Shown in pieces: positions 25,601 through 36,657 of a DNA stretch of 64,000 nt. Numbering within the stretch: the stretch's first letter is position 1; every line of letters begins with the position of its first letter. Below the pieces are notes generated by a model. That model ran no database searches. It had not been told where the DNA came from and saw only the letters and a list, made by a program, of their open reading frames with translations. A program made the translations under genes and the position numbers. The DNA is from Oscarella lobularis (lineage: Eukaryota; Porifera; Homoscleromorpha; Homosclerophorida; Oscarellidae), in NCBI RefSeq assembly GCF_947507565.1, contig NC_089182.1:2790001-2854000 (forward strand). The letters are read 5' to 3'.

Positions 25601-28600
25601 ACTCTGTGGATCTGTAGTCACTCTAGGGTTGACTACAGACAGAAAACGGTTTATCTATCTCTTTCACAAAAAATAGCAACATACAATTCAATGTGACGTC
25701 AATTGATCCGCCATTTCCAATGCTGTTCGTGGAATTGCACATATACACTCCTCCATCCTTTAGCGCTTCCACCGTCATCCGGGTGAGAGTACTGGTACGA
25801 TTGACACTTCCTGCCGCTGAGTCAGAAACGCCTTTAGTCACAGGCTGTCCTCGAAATGTCCAAGTGATCGTTGGCAAAGGATAGCCTATAGCAAGACAAG
25901 TCAGCACTTCGGATTGTCCCCATGTTCCGGTTCGAGCAAATGATTTTGTGACAATCATAGGTTTTACTAAAGACAAAATCTTTGTTTCTCTTCAACAAAC
26001 ACTGCAAGCAAATACCTGTCACATCCACTGAAGACGTTCGTATAATGCTGCCTGGCGCTGTATTTGTTACAGTGCATTCATATGAGCCAGCTTGATCAAT
26101 ATCACTTCCCATCAGCGTGATTGAGCTCGTTTTCTCTCGCTTAGAGTAATCTGTACTGTCTTTGCCTGCTATCTGATTTACTTGACTTCCAAGTGTCTTT
26201 TTCCATGTAATAGACGGTATAGGATATCCCGTGCCACTGCAAATCAGTGTCTTTGTTTTTCCTGCTTCTAATAATGTTGCTTGTGGTGGAACAGATATCA
26301 CACAAGTGACTAGAAAAAAACAGTTAGAAAAAGACTCATTTGTCATTTGATCTAGCTCACTTCCTAGCTGAGCATAAGATACAATGCTGAAAGAGCCCAT
26401 CTTTGCTACGCAAGTGTAGTTACCTCCCTCTTCAACTGTTATTGATTGAATAGGATCACTAACAGTCCACGAATTTCCTGAATTTGGGGTCGTTTGAGTA
26501 AGAGATGCCTCCACTTTTCCATCCAGTATCAATTCTCCACTAGTTGGGCGAGGATTGGCTGTAAATGTACAGAAAAATGGACGGTTTGACGAGCTACCAG
26601 GATGAAAGGATCGAGAAAAAAACGAAGTGATGCTACCAAGAACTAAAGTACAAAGTTACAATGTACTCAATATAACCCCACAAGGATTTTACTTCCGACA
26701 GTCGCATCGGATGAAGATACGGCCTCTTGATGATCGGCAGTAGGCCCAGCCTTACAGTAGTAATTCGCTGAACCGTCACTCAGCTGAACGCTCGTCAAAG
26801 TCAGTGAACTGGTGATCACTCCATTAGCAGTAGACGTAGAAACGCCGTTGCTTATATTTGTGCTGTCTTTGTACCATTCAATGAGTGAAGCTCCTGTTGC
26901 TTCACAAGAGAGACTCAGCGTATCTCCCACCTTTCCATATACATTATGAGGACTTGATGTAATCTTTGCATCCACTGAAAAGCAAATAAATATGTAAAAT
27001 AAAGTAGTCAACATCATCTTACCCGTGACAGTAAGAGTGAACATTGACGTGTCTGATCCTGCCGAGTTAGACGCTTCACAAGTATAAACGTTCCCATTTT
27101 GACTCAAAGCTACCGCTCCTAAAGTCAAATTCCTTCCAGTACTATATGAAAAACCACCAACACCGTATTCATCAGTGGTTAGAGAATCGAGAACTATTCT
27201 TCCTCCAAGCTTCCAATTTACGGAAGGCTTGGGATATCCTTCAGCTTCACACACAATGGGGTCAACAGTACTACCATTAACAACAGACCTCGTTGACGGA
27301 TCTAATTTGGTGACTTTCGGGAGTACTGATTAAGAAAATTATCTAACTTTCCAACTCTCCTTTCAAAAGAATAGCAACTTACAATTCAATGTGACGTCAA
27401 TTGATCCACCATTTCCAGCGCTGTTCGTGGAATTGCACGTATACACTCCTCCATCCTTTAGCGCCTTCACCGCCGTCCGGGTGAGAGTACTGGTACGATT
27501 GACACTTCCTGCCGTTGAGACAGAAACGTCTTTAGTCACAGGTTGTCCTCGAAATGTCCAAGTGATCGTTGGCAAAGGATAACCTGTAACAGTACAAGTC
27601 AGCATTTCAGATTGTCCCCATGTTCCGGTTTGAGAAAACGATTTTGTGACAATCATAGGTTTTACTAAAGACAAAATCTTTGTTTCTCTTCAACAAACAC
27701 TGCAAGCAAATACCTGTCACATCCACTGAAGACGTTCGTATAATGCTGCCTGGCGCTGTATTTGTTACAGTGCATTCATATGAGCCCGCTTGATCAATAT
27801 CACTTCCCATCAGCGTGATTGAGCTCGTTTTCTCTCGCTTAGAGTAATCTGTACTGTCTTTGCCTGCTATCTGATTTACTTGACTTCCAAGTGTCTTTTT
27901 CCATGTAATAGACGGTATAGGATATCCCGTGCCACTGCAAGTCAGTGTCTTCGTTTTTCCTGCTTCTAATAATGTTGGTTGTGGTGGAACAGATATCACA
28001 CAAGTGACTAGAAAAAAACAGTTAGAAAAATACTCATTTGTCATTTGATCTAACTCACTTCCTAGCTGAGCATAAGATACGATACTGAAAGAGTCCATCT
28101 TTGCAACGCAAGTGTAGTTACCTCCCTCTTCAACTGTTATTGATTGAATAGGATCGCTAACAGTCCACGAATTTCCTGAATTTGGGATCGTTTGAGTTAA
28201 AGATGCCTCTACTTTTCCATCCAGTATCAATTCTCCACTAGTTGGGCGAGGATTGGCTGTAAATGTACACGCAAATGGACGGCTTGACGAGCTACCAGGA
28301 TGAAAGGATCGAGACGAAAAGGAAGTGATGCTACCAAGAACTAACGGACAAAATTACGAAGTATTCTATATGACCTCACAAGTCTTACTTCCAACAATCG
28401 CTTTGGATGAAGATACAGCATCTTGATGACCGGCAGTAGGCCCAGCTTTACAGTAGTAATTCGCTGAAGCGTCACTCAGCTGAACGTTCATCAGAGTCAG
28501 TGAACTGGTGGTCACTCCATTAGCAGTAGACGTAGAAACCCCGTTACTTATTTTTGTGCTGTCTTTGTACCATTCAATGACCTTAGCTGAAGATCCTGTT

Positions 28601-30810
28601 GCTTCACAAGAGAGACTCAGCGTATCTCCCACCTTTCCATACTTATTCTGGGGATCTGATGTAAACGTAGCATCCACTGAAAAAAAATAAACGTGTAAAA
28701 ATAAAGAAGTCAACATAATCTTACCAGTGACAGTGAGAATGAACGTCGACGTGCTTGATCCTGCCGAGTTTGACGCTTCACAAGTATAAACGTTCCCATT
28801 TTGACTGAAAGATACCGCTCCTAGCGTCAAATTTCTTCCGCTACGATATGATAAGCCTCCTACGCTGTATTCATTAGTGGTTAGAGAACTGGAAACAGTG
28901 CTTCCTTTAAGCTTCCAGTTCACGGAAGGCTTAGGATATCCTTCAGTTTCACACACAACTGGGTCAACAGTACTACCATCAACAACAGACCTCGTTGACG
29001 GAACTACTTTGGTGACTTTTGGACGTACTAATAAAACAATGCAAAATAGACACACTGTAAACAACACATCATTACAGACTTACCTGATATAATAGCTTGA
29101 GCAGAGGCATCATTTCCTATTCCATTGCTTGCCGTGCACTTGAACGTTCCACCGCCATCTGCCCCTTTTTGATTTGTCACGTCAATGATTCTCGTTGCTA
29201 TGCCAGATGCTACTGTAGGATTTTTTGCGGTAAATGAACTTCCTGTTGGAGATGTCCACGTGATTGTTGAGACTGGATATCCATTTCCGGAACAAGTCAA
29301 CGTTGTGTCTTGCCCATGATTCACGGTTTTGTCAATTGGTGACGTAGTAATCATTGGAAAAACTAAAACGCAATTGGTAATCTTATTAAGATTAGCAACA
29401 CTTACAATTCAATGTCACGTCAATTGATCCGCCATTTCCAATGCTGTTCGTGGAATTGCACGTGTACACTCCTCCATCCTTTAGCGCCTCCACCGTCATC
29501 CGGGTGAGAGTACTGGTACGATTGACACTTCCTGCCGCTGAGTCAGAAACGCCTTTAGTCACAGGCTGTCCTCGAAATGTCCAAGTGATTGTTGGCAAAG
29601 GATAGCCTATAGCAAGACAAGTCAGAATTTCGGATTGTCCCCATGTTCCGGTTCGAGCAAACGATTTTGTGACAATCATAGGTTTTACTAAAGACAAAAT
29701 CTTTGTTTCTCTTCAACAAACACTGCAAGCAAATACCTGTCACATCCACTGAAGACGTTCGTATAATGCTGCCTGGCGCTGTATTTGTTACAGTGCATTC
29801 ATATGAGCCAGCTTGATCAATATCACTTCCCATCAGCGTGATTGAGCTCGTTTTCTCTCGCTTAGAGTAATCTGTACTGTCTTTGCCTGCTATCTGATTT
29901 ACTTGACTTCCAAGTGTCTTTTTCCATGTAATAGACGGTATAGGATATCCCGTGCCACTGCAAGTCAGTGTCTTCGTTTTTCCTGCTTCTAATAATGTTG
30001 CTTGTGGTGGAACAGATATCACACAAGTGACTAGAAAAAGCAGTTAGAAAAATACTCATTTGCCATTTGATCTAACTCACTTCCTAGCTGAGCATAAGAT
30101 ACAATGCTGAAAGAGCCCATCTTTGCTACGCAAGTGTAGTTACCTCCCTCTTCAACTGTTATTGATTGAATAGGATCGCTAACAGTCCACGAATTTCCTG
30201 AATTTGGGATCGTTTGAGTAAGAGATGCCTCCACTTTTCCATCCAGTATCAATTCTCCACTAGTTGGGCGAGGATTGGCTGTAAATGTACACGCAAATGG
30301 ACGGTTTGACGAGCTACCAGGATGAAAGGATCGAGACGAAAACGAAGTGATGCTACCAAGAACTAACGGACAAAATTACGAAGTATTCTACTGTATATGA
30401 CCCCACAAGTCTCTTACTTCCGACAATCGCTTTGGATGAAGATACAGCATCTTGATGGCCAGCAGTAGGCCCAGCCTTACAGTAGTAATTCGCTGAACCG
30501 TCACTTAGCTGAACGTTCATCAGAGTCAGTGAACTGGTGGTCACTCCATTAGCAGTAGACGTAGAAACCCCGTTACTTATTTTTGTGCTGTCTTTGTACC
30601 ATTCAATGACCTTAGCTGAAGCTCCTGTTGCTTCACAAGAGAGACTCAGCGTATCTCCCACCTTTCCATACACATTCTGGGGATTTGATGTAAACGTAGC
30701 ATTAGCTGAACACCAAGTAATGTTAGTGAGAAGTTCTAATAGAAACCCTAGAGGTTCCTACTTGAGACAACAGCCCTGCCCAGTGCGAAGAGCAGGAAAA
30801 TCTTCCACAT
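22669..30810 (-). CDS. Receptor B: about 18 Ig-like domains, four FN3, TM, ITIM-like tail
   Basis: Large type I membrane protein. The signal exon 30810-30762 (MWKIFLLFALGRAVVS) leads directly into Ig domains with no fucolectin module. Labelling Ig types by sequence (a GKVGDTLSLSC; b HPGSSSNRPF; c SVPPQATLLEAG; d KPMIVTKSF; e MITTSPIDKTVNHG; f KVTKVVPSTRSVV; g DPQSQEVAYGG; h GNSAQLSCK; i GASFTLTCT), the order is a-b-c-d-e-f, a-b-c-d-f, a-b-c-d, g-h-i. Four FN3 domains follow (about 24600-24290, 24240-23930, 23880-23540, 23460-23100). A TM/tail exon (about 23060-22669) has helix CTCGGLAGGLIVALIVYIW and tail motifs LYDT, VYEEM and SAYQSL; the last fits the ITIM pattern S/I/V/LxYxxL. Most Ig exons encode one domain. 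Each shows the CxxxGxP, W, YxC pattern. Very similar repeated exons and introns make assembly collapse or gene conversion plausible. Confidence 0.82.
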
Positions 30811-30996
30811 TAACGCAGTTGACGCTCACCTCTGTTCCAAACCAAACAATGGGTGTCACGTGACGGAAAAGCAAAGTGGACAAAGCAAATGCAACAGTGT
30901 GTAAAAGAGGCTGGCGGACGTTCCATCATCGTGCAGAAATGTGGGATTGCAAACCCGCAGACTCCTAGGCTCGAGCATCTATTGTTGGCAGCGCGG

Positions 30997-31010
30997 AACG
31001 CGCGCTAGCA
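30997..31010. promoter_or_regulatory. GC-palindrome element upstream of receptor B
   Basis: AACGCGCGCTAGCA lies about 190 bp upstream of the receptor B signal exon, between it and the RIMOC1 remnant, where a shared divergent promoter would be expected. Confidence 0.3.
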
Positions 31011-31049
31011 CAACACAGGCTGGACCCTCGCAGACTCCTTGATTAGTTA

Positions 31050-31180
31050 TACAATTCGTTTCCTCGTCATTCAGGAAGTCGCTGAGACGCGTGAGCATCT
31101 TGTCAGTTCTCACGACCTGGTATAAAGCGATTAAATTGCTTCAAGAGTCAAATTTCGCTTCAGAAGACGTTCTTGTCAAA
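31050..31180 (+). pseudogene. RIMOC1 exon 1-2 remnant upstream of receptor B
   Basis: The stretch aligns by eye with RIMOC1 exon 1, intron 1 and exon 2 of the intact copies: CTCGTCATTCAGGAAG versus CTTGTCGTTCAGGAAG, GAGACGCGTGAGCATCT versus GAGACGCGCGAACATCT, and TCAAGAGTCAAATTTCG versus TCACGAGTCAAATTCGG. It then diverges. The flanking text at 30910-30970 (GACGTTCCATCATCGTGC) is also shared with the region before intact RIMOC1 at 46440-46500. No usable ORF remains. Confidence 0.65.
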
Positions 31181-31277
31181 AAAACCCCGAAAATATGGTA
31201 CAAAAAGCGCATTTATGCAAATAAAAAATATATCGAGAAGCTCGAGAACACCTCGTACGAGTCATAGTTGCCTAGCT

Positions 31278-31973
31278 CAGTGGCGTAGCCAGGATTAAGC
31301 GGAGGTAGGTGCTGAAGTTCGCGCGCGGAGCGCGCGAAAATTTTTGGACCACGCCCCTTTTCTATTTGGCTATTTAAGGCCTCTAACCAAAAACAGTGCG
31401 TAGGCCCAAAGTAACACAACAGAGATAGTAACTTCGGATTGTGTACAAAGCTTTCTGGAACGAGTACATATGTAGGCATATTACATAGCATAACTGGCAC
31501 ATAACATTTGAGCTTAATTATTAACGCTCATCGAAGGAACGCAGTAAATGAGCACGTTGGGTTTGTCTTCGCTCGCAGCACGCAAACCCAACTGCGAGCT
31601 GAAAACGTGTCACTTGATCATGCACCCGAGGGGGCCATGCAGGGAAGGGTAACTCTGTGCCACCTTTACTCGACAGGTGAATCGCTCTTTTGATATATAC
31701 ATGTAATCAGAACACCTAAAATCTGTGGTGTAAAGGCATAGCCACCAGGTGCCCTATTCCCATTTTTACAGAAAGGACATATTTCCGGGCAGATTAAGGT
31801 GATTCCCATAATGCACATGCTGTAGGCACTAACAGAGATCGGACACCGTGCTAAGGGTGTTCTGGGATCACATGATGGCTAACAACGGGCCATCATTATC
31901 TAGTTTAATTATTTTCAGCAAACTTGAGGGGGGTGCTCGAGCACCCAAAGCACCCCCCCTGGCTACGCCACTG
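31278..31973. mobile_element. Non-autonomous DNA transposon, 696 bp, 16-bp terminal inverted repeats
   Basis: Ends are perfect inverted repeats CAGTGGCGTAGCCAGG (31278-31293) and its complement (31958-31973), flanked on both sides by TAGCT (31273-31277 and 31974-31978), a target-site duplication. The interior has no long ORF and carries a GGTGCTCGAGCACC palindrome near the right end. TIRs starting CAGTGGCGTAGCCAGG are typical of widespread non-autonomous cut-and-paste elements, often hAT-like; the short 5-bp duplication leaves the superfamily open. Confidence 0.85.
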
Positions 31974-32150
31974 TAGCTGAGGAAGTTAGTTTTCTGACTC
32001 GGAGCACATGCGCAGTTTGTCCAGTTAGATCACTAAATAACTCATTAGGGTTAGCAATCTTAATCGACGTTTTCTATTAAGAAAAATCGAAAAAAATAGC
32101 ACTACAAATCGTTGTACACTGTAATGATGATAACAGGTACATTGCTAAAC

Positions 32151-35100
32151 TCAGAGTCCTGTGTCAAGACTCTGGTACGCAGATTCCTCCTTCTCTTTTT
32201 TGGCGTCACTCTTTTCTACATCGGTCACTTCGGCATACACCGACTCTCCTTGGGCTTTACGGTCCTCTTTCCCTTTTTGCACAGCGACACCATAAAGAGG
32301 CGATGAAGTCATAGTAATGCCCGCGTCCACACTGCTCTGCAAGCTTTTTTCAAGCTTTCTCTTCATCCAAATATAAACAATGAGCAGGAAAACGAGACCT
32401 ACTGCGAGCCCGCCGACGAAACAGCCCACAGCCACTCCGATTCCAATGCAGTTGCAATCTAAGACTCCAAATCAGACATAGTTGACATAGAAATTAAATC
32501 ACATTGCTTATGTATGTATATGAAACTAGTCTGACTAAGACTTACCTGCACTGTTCACCGGTAGAGATGATCCTGTTATTAATTCTGAGCGAAGAGTACT
32601 CATCACAGTGCTTGACACATTTTTTGGTGAAGATGCCCGTGTTCCGTCTACGGTCTGAGGATCCAGTGTAATCTTAGCATCAACTGCAGACAAAATGTCT
32701 AAAAATAAAGTTTCAGTCTCACAAGACATCTTACAAGTGACAGTGAGATTGAAAGTTGATGTGTCTGATCCTGCTGAGTTTGACGCTTCACACGTGTATA
32801 TCTCTCCGTTTTGATCAACAGCTACCATTCCTAGCGTCAAATTTCTTCCAGTACCATGTGAAGAACCACCAACACTGTATTCATTAGTGGTTTTAGAAGT
32901 GATGACGATATTCGCTCCAATCTTCCAATTGATAGATGGCTTCGGATACCCTTCTGCTATACAGACAACTGAATCCACAGTACTACCATCAATAACAAAC
33001 TTTGTTGACGGAACTAATTTGGTAATCTTCGGCCGCACTAATAAATAAATAAATAAATAAATTAATAAATAAATAACAAGTAAGATACATGATTCATTCA
33101 AAGTGAAACAACACATGACTTGCCTGATATAATAGCTTGAGCAGAGGCATCATTTCCTATTCCATTGCTTGCTGTGCACTTGAACGTTCCACCGCCATCT
33201 GCCCCCTTTTCATTTAGCACGTCAATCATTCTCGTTGCTATGCCAGATGCTACTGTAGTAGGTAATGTGACAAATGAACTTCCTGTCGGAGATGTCCACG
33301 TAATTGTTGGAAGTGGAAATCCGCTTACGGAACAAGTCAACCTCGTGTCTTGCCCATGATTGACAGTCTTATCAATCGGCGACGTAGTAATCATCGGAAA
33401 GACTAAATAAGTCGCAATTGCAAATCTAAAAACACCTACGTACCCTAGATAGTAGTACCTGATATTGTGATTTCTTTTGTAGCGTTAGAAGTTCTTCCAT
33501 TGTATGCAATGCAACTGTATTTGCCTCCTCCGCTTCCTTGCACATCAATTGTGCTAGTGACAGTCACTCCAGTCTGAGTGTGAGTAGCTGGACTAACAAT
33601 CTGCCCATCTGGCCCAGTCCATTCTATATTTGGAGTAGGACACCCAGTTGCATTACACGTCAACTTTGCCATGCCAGAAGCGCTTATTGACATATCATTG
33701 CTTGCTCCAGATGAAACAGGATCCGACCCTTTGTACAACAAAAAATTACTTCTGTTTTTAAAAAACTATTGTAGATCTACCTGCGCAGTCAAAAATCTGA
33801 ACTTCACACAATGATAACGATGATGTTGCTTTGTTTGATGCTACAATGTAGACGTACTTTCCAACTGGTTTACTGGCGCATGTCATGTTAATAGTTGATA
33901 CGCTTCCTGGCGATGGATTGACCCACGGTGATCCACACATCACATTGTCTTTGCCTGAATTAGTCGTCTTGTTTCCTACGTAGACACTGAATCCGTTCAT
34001 TTCACTCAATGCCGTGCTGTCTGGCAATGGAGTGATTACAACCCGATATATTGCTTTTGCTTCCATTGACTGTAGACGCCACCATGTTCCAGGCTGCTGA
34101 GCGGAACGATAGCAAGCATTTCCGTCAGTTTGAAAACTGTTATCAATTGCTTTTGACGCTAGTGTTGACGTATTTAATTCGCTCAATGCAGTTGCTACTG
34201 ACGAACTGTATATATCAAGAATACTGCCTACAAGCAGAATAGGAAAATAAAGAGTGCTATAAGATCAAATAAATCCCACCTTCGTTTAGTAGTTGCACTT
34301 CACACACTTCTAATTTTATATTGGAAAGGCTGGCGGCAGTGATGGTGATGTCGCTCACAAACAATGAAGGCTTTATCCCAGTGAACTTAGCATTCGCTAA
34401 GGTTTGAGCAGAAACATAGTTGAAGACTCTGTGATTGTCAAATCCATCATTTGACAGATGACTTCCGGCATATACTTTATATGTCACACCATTATCTATA
34501 TTCGTATACAACCCGATTTTCTCCACGAAGATTGGCCAAGGAAGACGAACACTCAGTGACTGAAGAGTAGAAGAGTCATTTGTTAACGCACACGTTGAAA
34601 TGGTGTCATCAATAGCACGGCTTGATGGATTACTCGGGTCATCTCCTGGTCGAACAATAACGTACTCTCCTTCATACGTTGCATAAGTACGCCTACCAGC
34701 GCCTACAGAATAAAACGTTAGAAAATCCTATAAGCACAACTTGCAAGTCTTGCCAGCAAAATTGATGAAAACTTCGCATAGTGCCAAATATGTTGCTGTG
34801 GACGACTTGACAATCACGTGAATATACCGTCCTGTTCTCCCAACGCAACTGAAGTGTAGTCGAGTTTTGGTACCATCAAATGAACTGATTGCACTTCCAC
34901 ACCCCGTATGTCCACTAGTGGTGGAGTCACTGACGTCATCTACATAGACCGTAAAGCCATCCATGTCCTCCTTTTTCACGTCTAGCTGATGACTGAGACT
35001 GTCGTCTCGAAAGTCAATGTGCACCAAATTAATTGTTTGCTTTTTCCCCAAGTCTAATCTCCACCATGGATTCATTTCCTTTTTAGAAACAAAGCAGTTA

Positions 35101-35348
35101 GACCACAACCGACTGCTAACTCTGTCGACAGCCCACTGAGGCACAAACTTGATCCCTTCATCCTCGAGCACACTCGACGAAGTCACCGTTGCATTCGAAT
35201 AGATGTCAATCAAAGGATCTATGCATGAAAAAAGGGTTCAAGGGAAACCTTCAAGCACATCTTTACCTGACACAACAGCTTGGACAGGTGAGAATAGCAG
35301 AAAAAGAGCCCACAATGACAACGACGAAGAAAAACGTAGAACGCCCAT
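32151..35348 (-). CDS. Receptor C: three fucolectin-type domains, three Ig, TM, tail with two ITIM-like motifs
   Basis: Type I membrane protein. The signal exon starts at ATG 35348 (SLSLWALFLLFSPVQAVVS). Three FTP-like exons follow (about 35218-34740, 34703-34280, 34226-33783), then Ig exons about 33730-33462, 33400-33125 and 33040-32735, a short linker region (32690-32550), and a TM/tail exon ending at 32151 (helix GGLAVGLVFLLIVYIW). The tail has LYGV, SVYAEV and SAYQSL; the last two fit the ITIM pattern. Most closely related to receptor E, then D. Cys and Trp positions in all domains are intact, so it is probably functional. An upstream RIMOC1 copy is decayed. Confidence 0.85.
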
Positions 35349-35397
35349 TTACTCACAAGGTCACGTGATAGTAAAACAGGATATCTATCCGCGTTGC

Positions 35398-35872
35398 TGA
35401 ATAACTTCGTCTCCTCGTCACTCGGAAAGCAGAGAAGACACGCATGTATCTCACCAGCTCTCTCGATCTAGAGTGCAAAGTGACTGATTCGAGTAGAATT
35501 TGGTTCCATTTCTCGTGAAAGCGAAGCTATCGTACGAAAAAGCGCTCGAATTTCTCGATCAAGGCGATCTTGTGCAAGCGACCACTCATTGGCTAAAATT
35601 AGAAACGCAAGAAACCTCTTAGTTGTCGTCTATCTCCTCTCCAGTCCAGGGTTGCCTAGATGCAACTTACTCTGTATCGCGGAAGAATTTTCTGACTACG
35701 AGCGCATGCGCAGTTTGCTTAGTGAGATTCACATGATTGATTAATTGAATTTATCTATTTCAAAATTGTCTGATGGATTGGACTCCAGTTTTCTAGAGCA
35801 TGCTTCACTTGATGTAGACATACAGGAGTGCATAGAGTGGCGACAGGGAACATTGGCTTATATGTATTGTAG
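35398..35872 (+). pseudogene. Decayed RIMOC1 copy upstream of receptor C
   Basis: Collinear with intact RIMOC1 exons 1 to 4: exon-2 core AAAAAGCGCTCGAATTTCTC near 35542, exon-3 start near 35648 (GGTTGCCTAGATGCAACTTA), and exon-4 core GTAGACATACAGGAGTGCAT near 35813. It lacks parts of exon 3 and the GAAAA acceptor context of exon 4, then breaks off at 35872 at TATGTATTGTAG. Exons 5-6 are absent here. Confidence 0.85.
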
Positions 35873-35939
35873 GTAACAGCCCTCTTTCTAAAGACAAAGA
35901 CACGAACGAACTTGTCAGTGCAACGAATTCTTTTCCATC

Positions 35940-36275
35940 GTTACGCGGATTCTTCTTGCTCTTTTATGGCGCCAATCTTTTCCATATCAGTCACATAATC
36001 GTATGCCAACTCTCCTTGGACTTTATCTCTCGACGTATAGCTGCACCATAAACAGGTGATACAGTCATGTGGATACCTGTATCTGCACGATGTGCGCCGC
36101 TTTTCACTCTAGCATCAACGTTGAGCTTTTTCTTCATCCAAATATAAACAATGAGCAGAACAACGAGGCTGCCCACAGCGAGTCCACCAAAGAAACAGCC
36201 CACAGCCACTCCGATTCCAATGCACTTGCAATCTAAAGACTTCAAATGAGACATCGTTGACATAACAACAACCAA
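35940..36275 (-). pseudogene. Orphan receptor TM/tail exon
   Basis: A lone 3' exon with the receptor-family transmembrane segment (GVAVGCFFGGLAVGSLVVLL) and the start of a tail with VYGA. The frame then stops at 35991, before an AYxxL motif would be reached. No matching ectodomain exons lie upstream. It sits between two RIMOC1 fragments, so it looks like the residue of a deleted receptor gene. Confidence 0.7.
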
Positions 36276-36420
36276 ACACAGTAAGTATTCACACGATTGA
36301 ATAATTGAATTTATCTATTTCGCACTGCAGGAAAATTATCTGATGGATTGGACATTTATCTAGAACATGCTTTACCAGATGTAGACTTCTGGTCTATCGA
36401 TAGAGTAAAAATGTTTTTTA
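36268..36420 (+). pseudogene. RIMOC1 exon-4 fragment
   Basis: Matches the intron 3/exon 4 junction of intact RIMOC1 (TTGAATTTATCTATTTCGCA, acceptor CTGCAGGAAAA, then GATGGATTGGACATTTATC). It decays after GATGTAGACTTCTGG. Together with 35398-35872 it shows two separate degraded RIMOC1 units between receptors C and D. Confidence 0.7.
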
Positions 36421-36657
36421 GACAGCAAAAACTATCTACAAGTATGGCCATGGACAAATCGAACTTCCAAAGAAGCTACTGCAAAATGCTTCAGAAGCAT
36501 TGCCGCTGTATATATAGAGATGCTTACGAGGTCTAGGGCATGCTGAAATCAAACGTCAAACAATCTATGGACGACTTGAAGCGTACAAAAAATGATATTG
36601 ATACTGATAACCTGCAATCGTCTGCCCACCCAAAATTTTTGTCTCAGAGTCCTGTGT

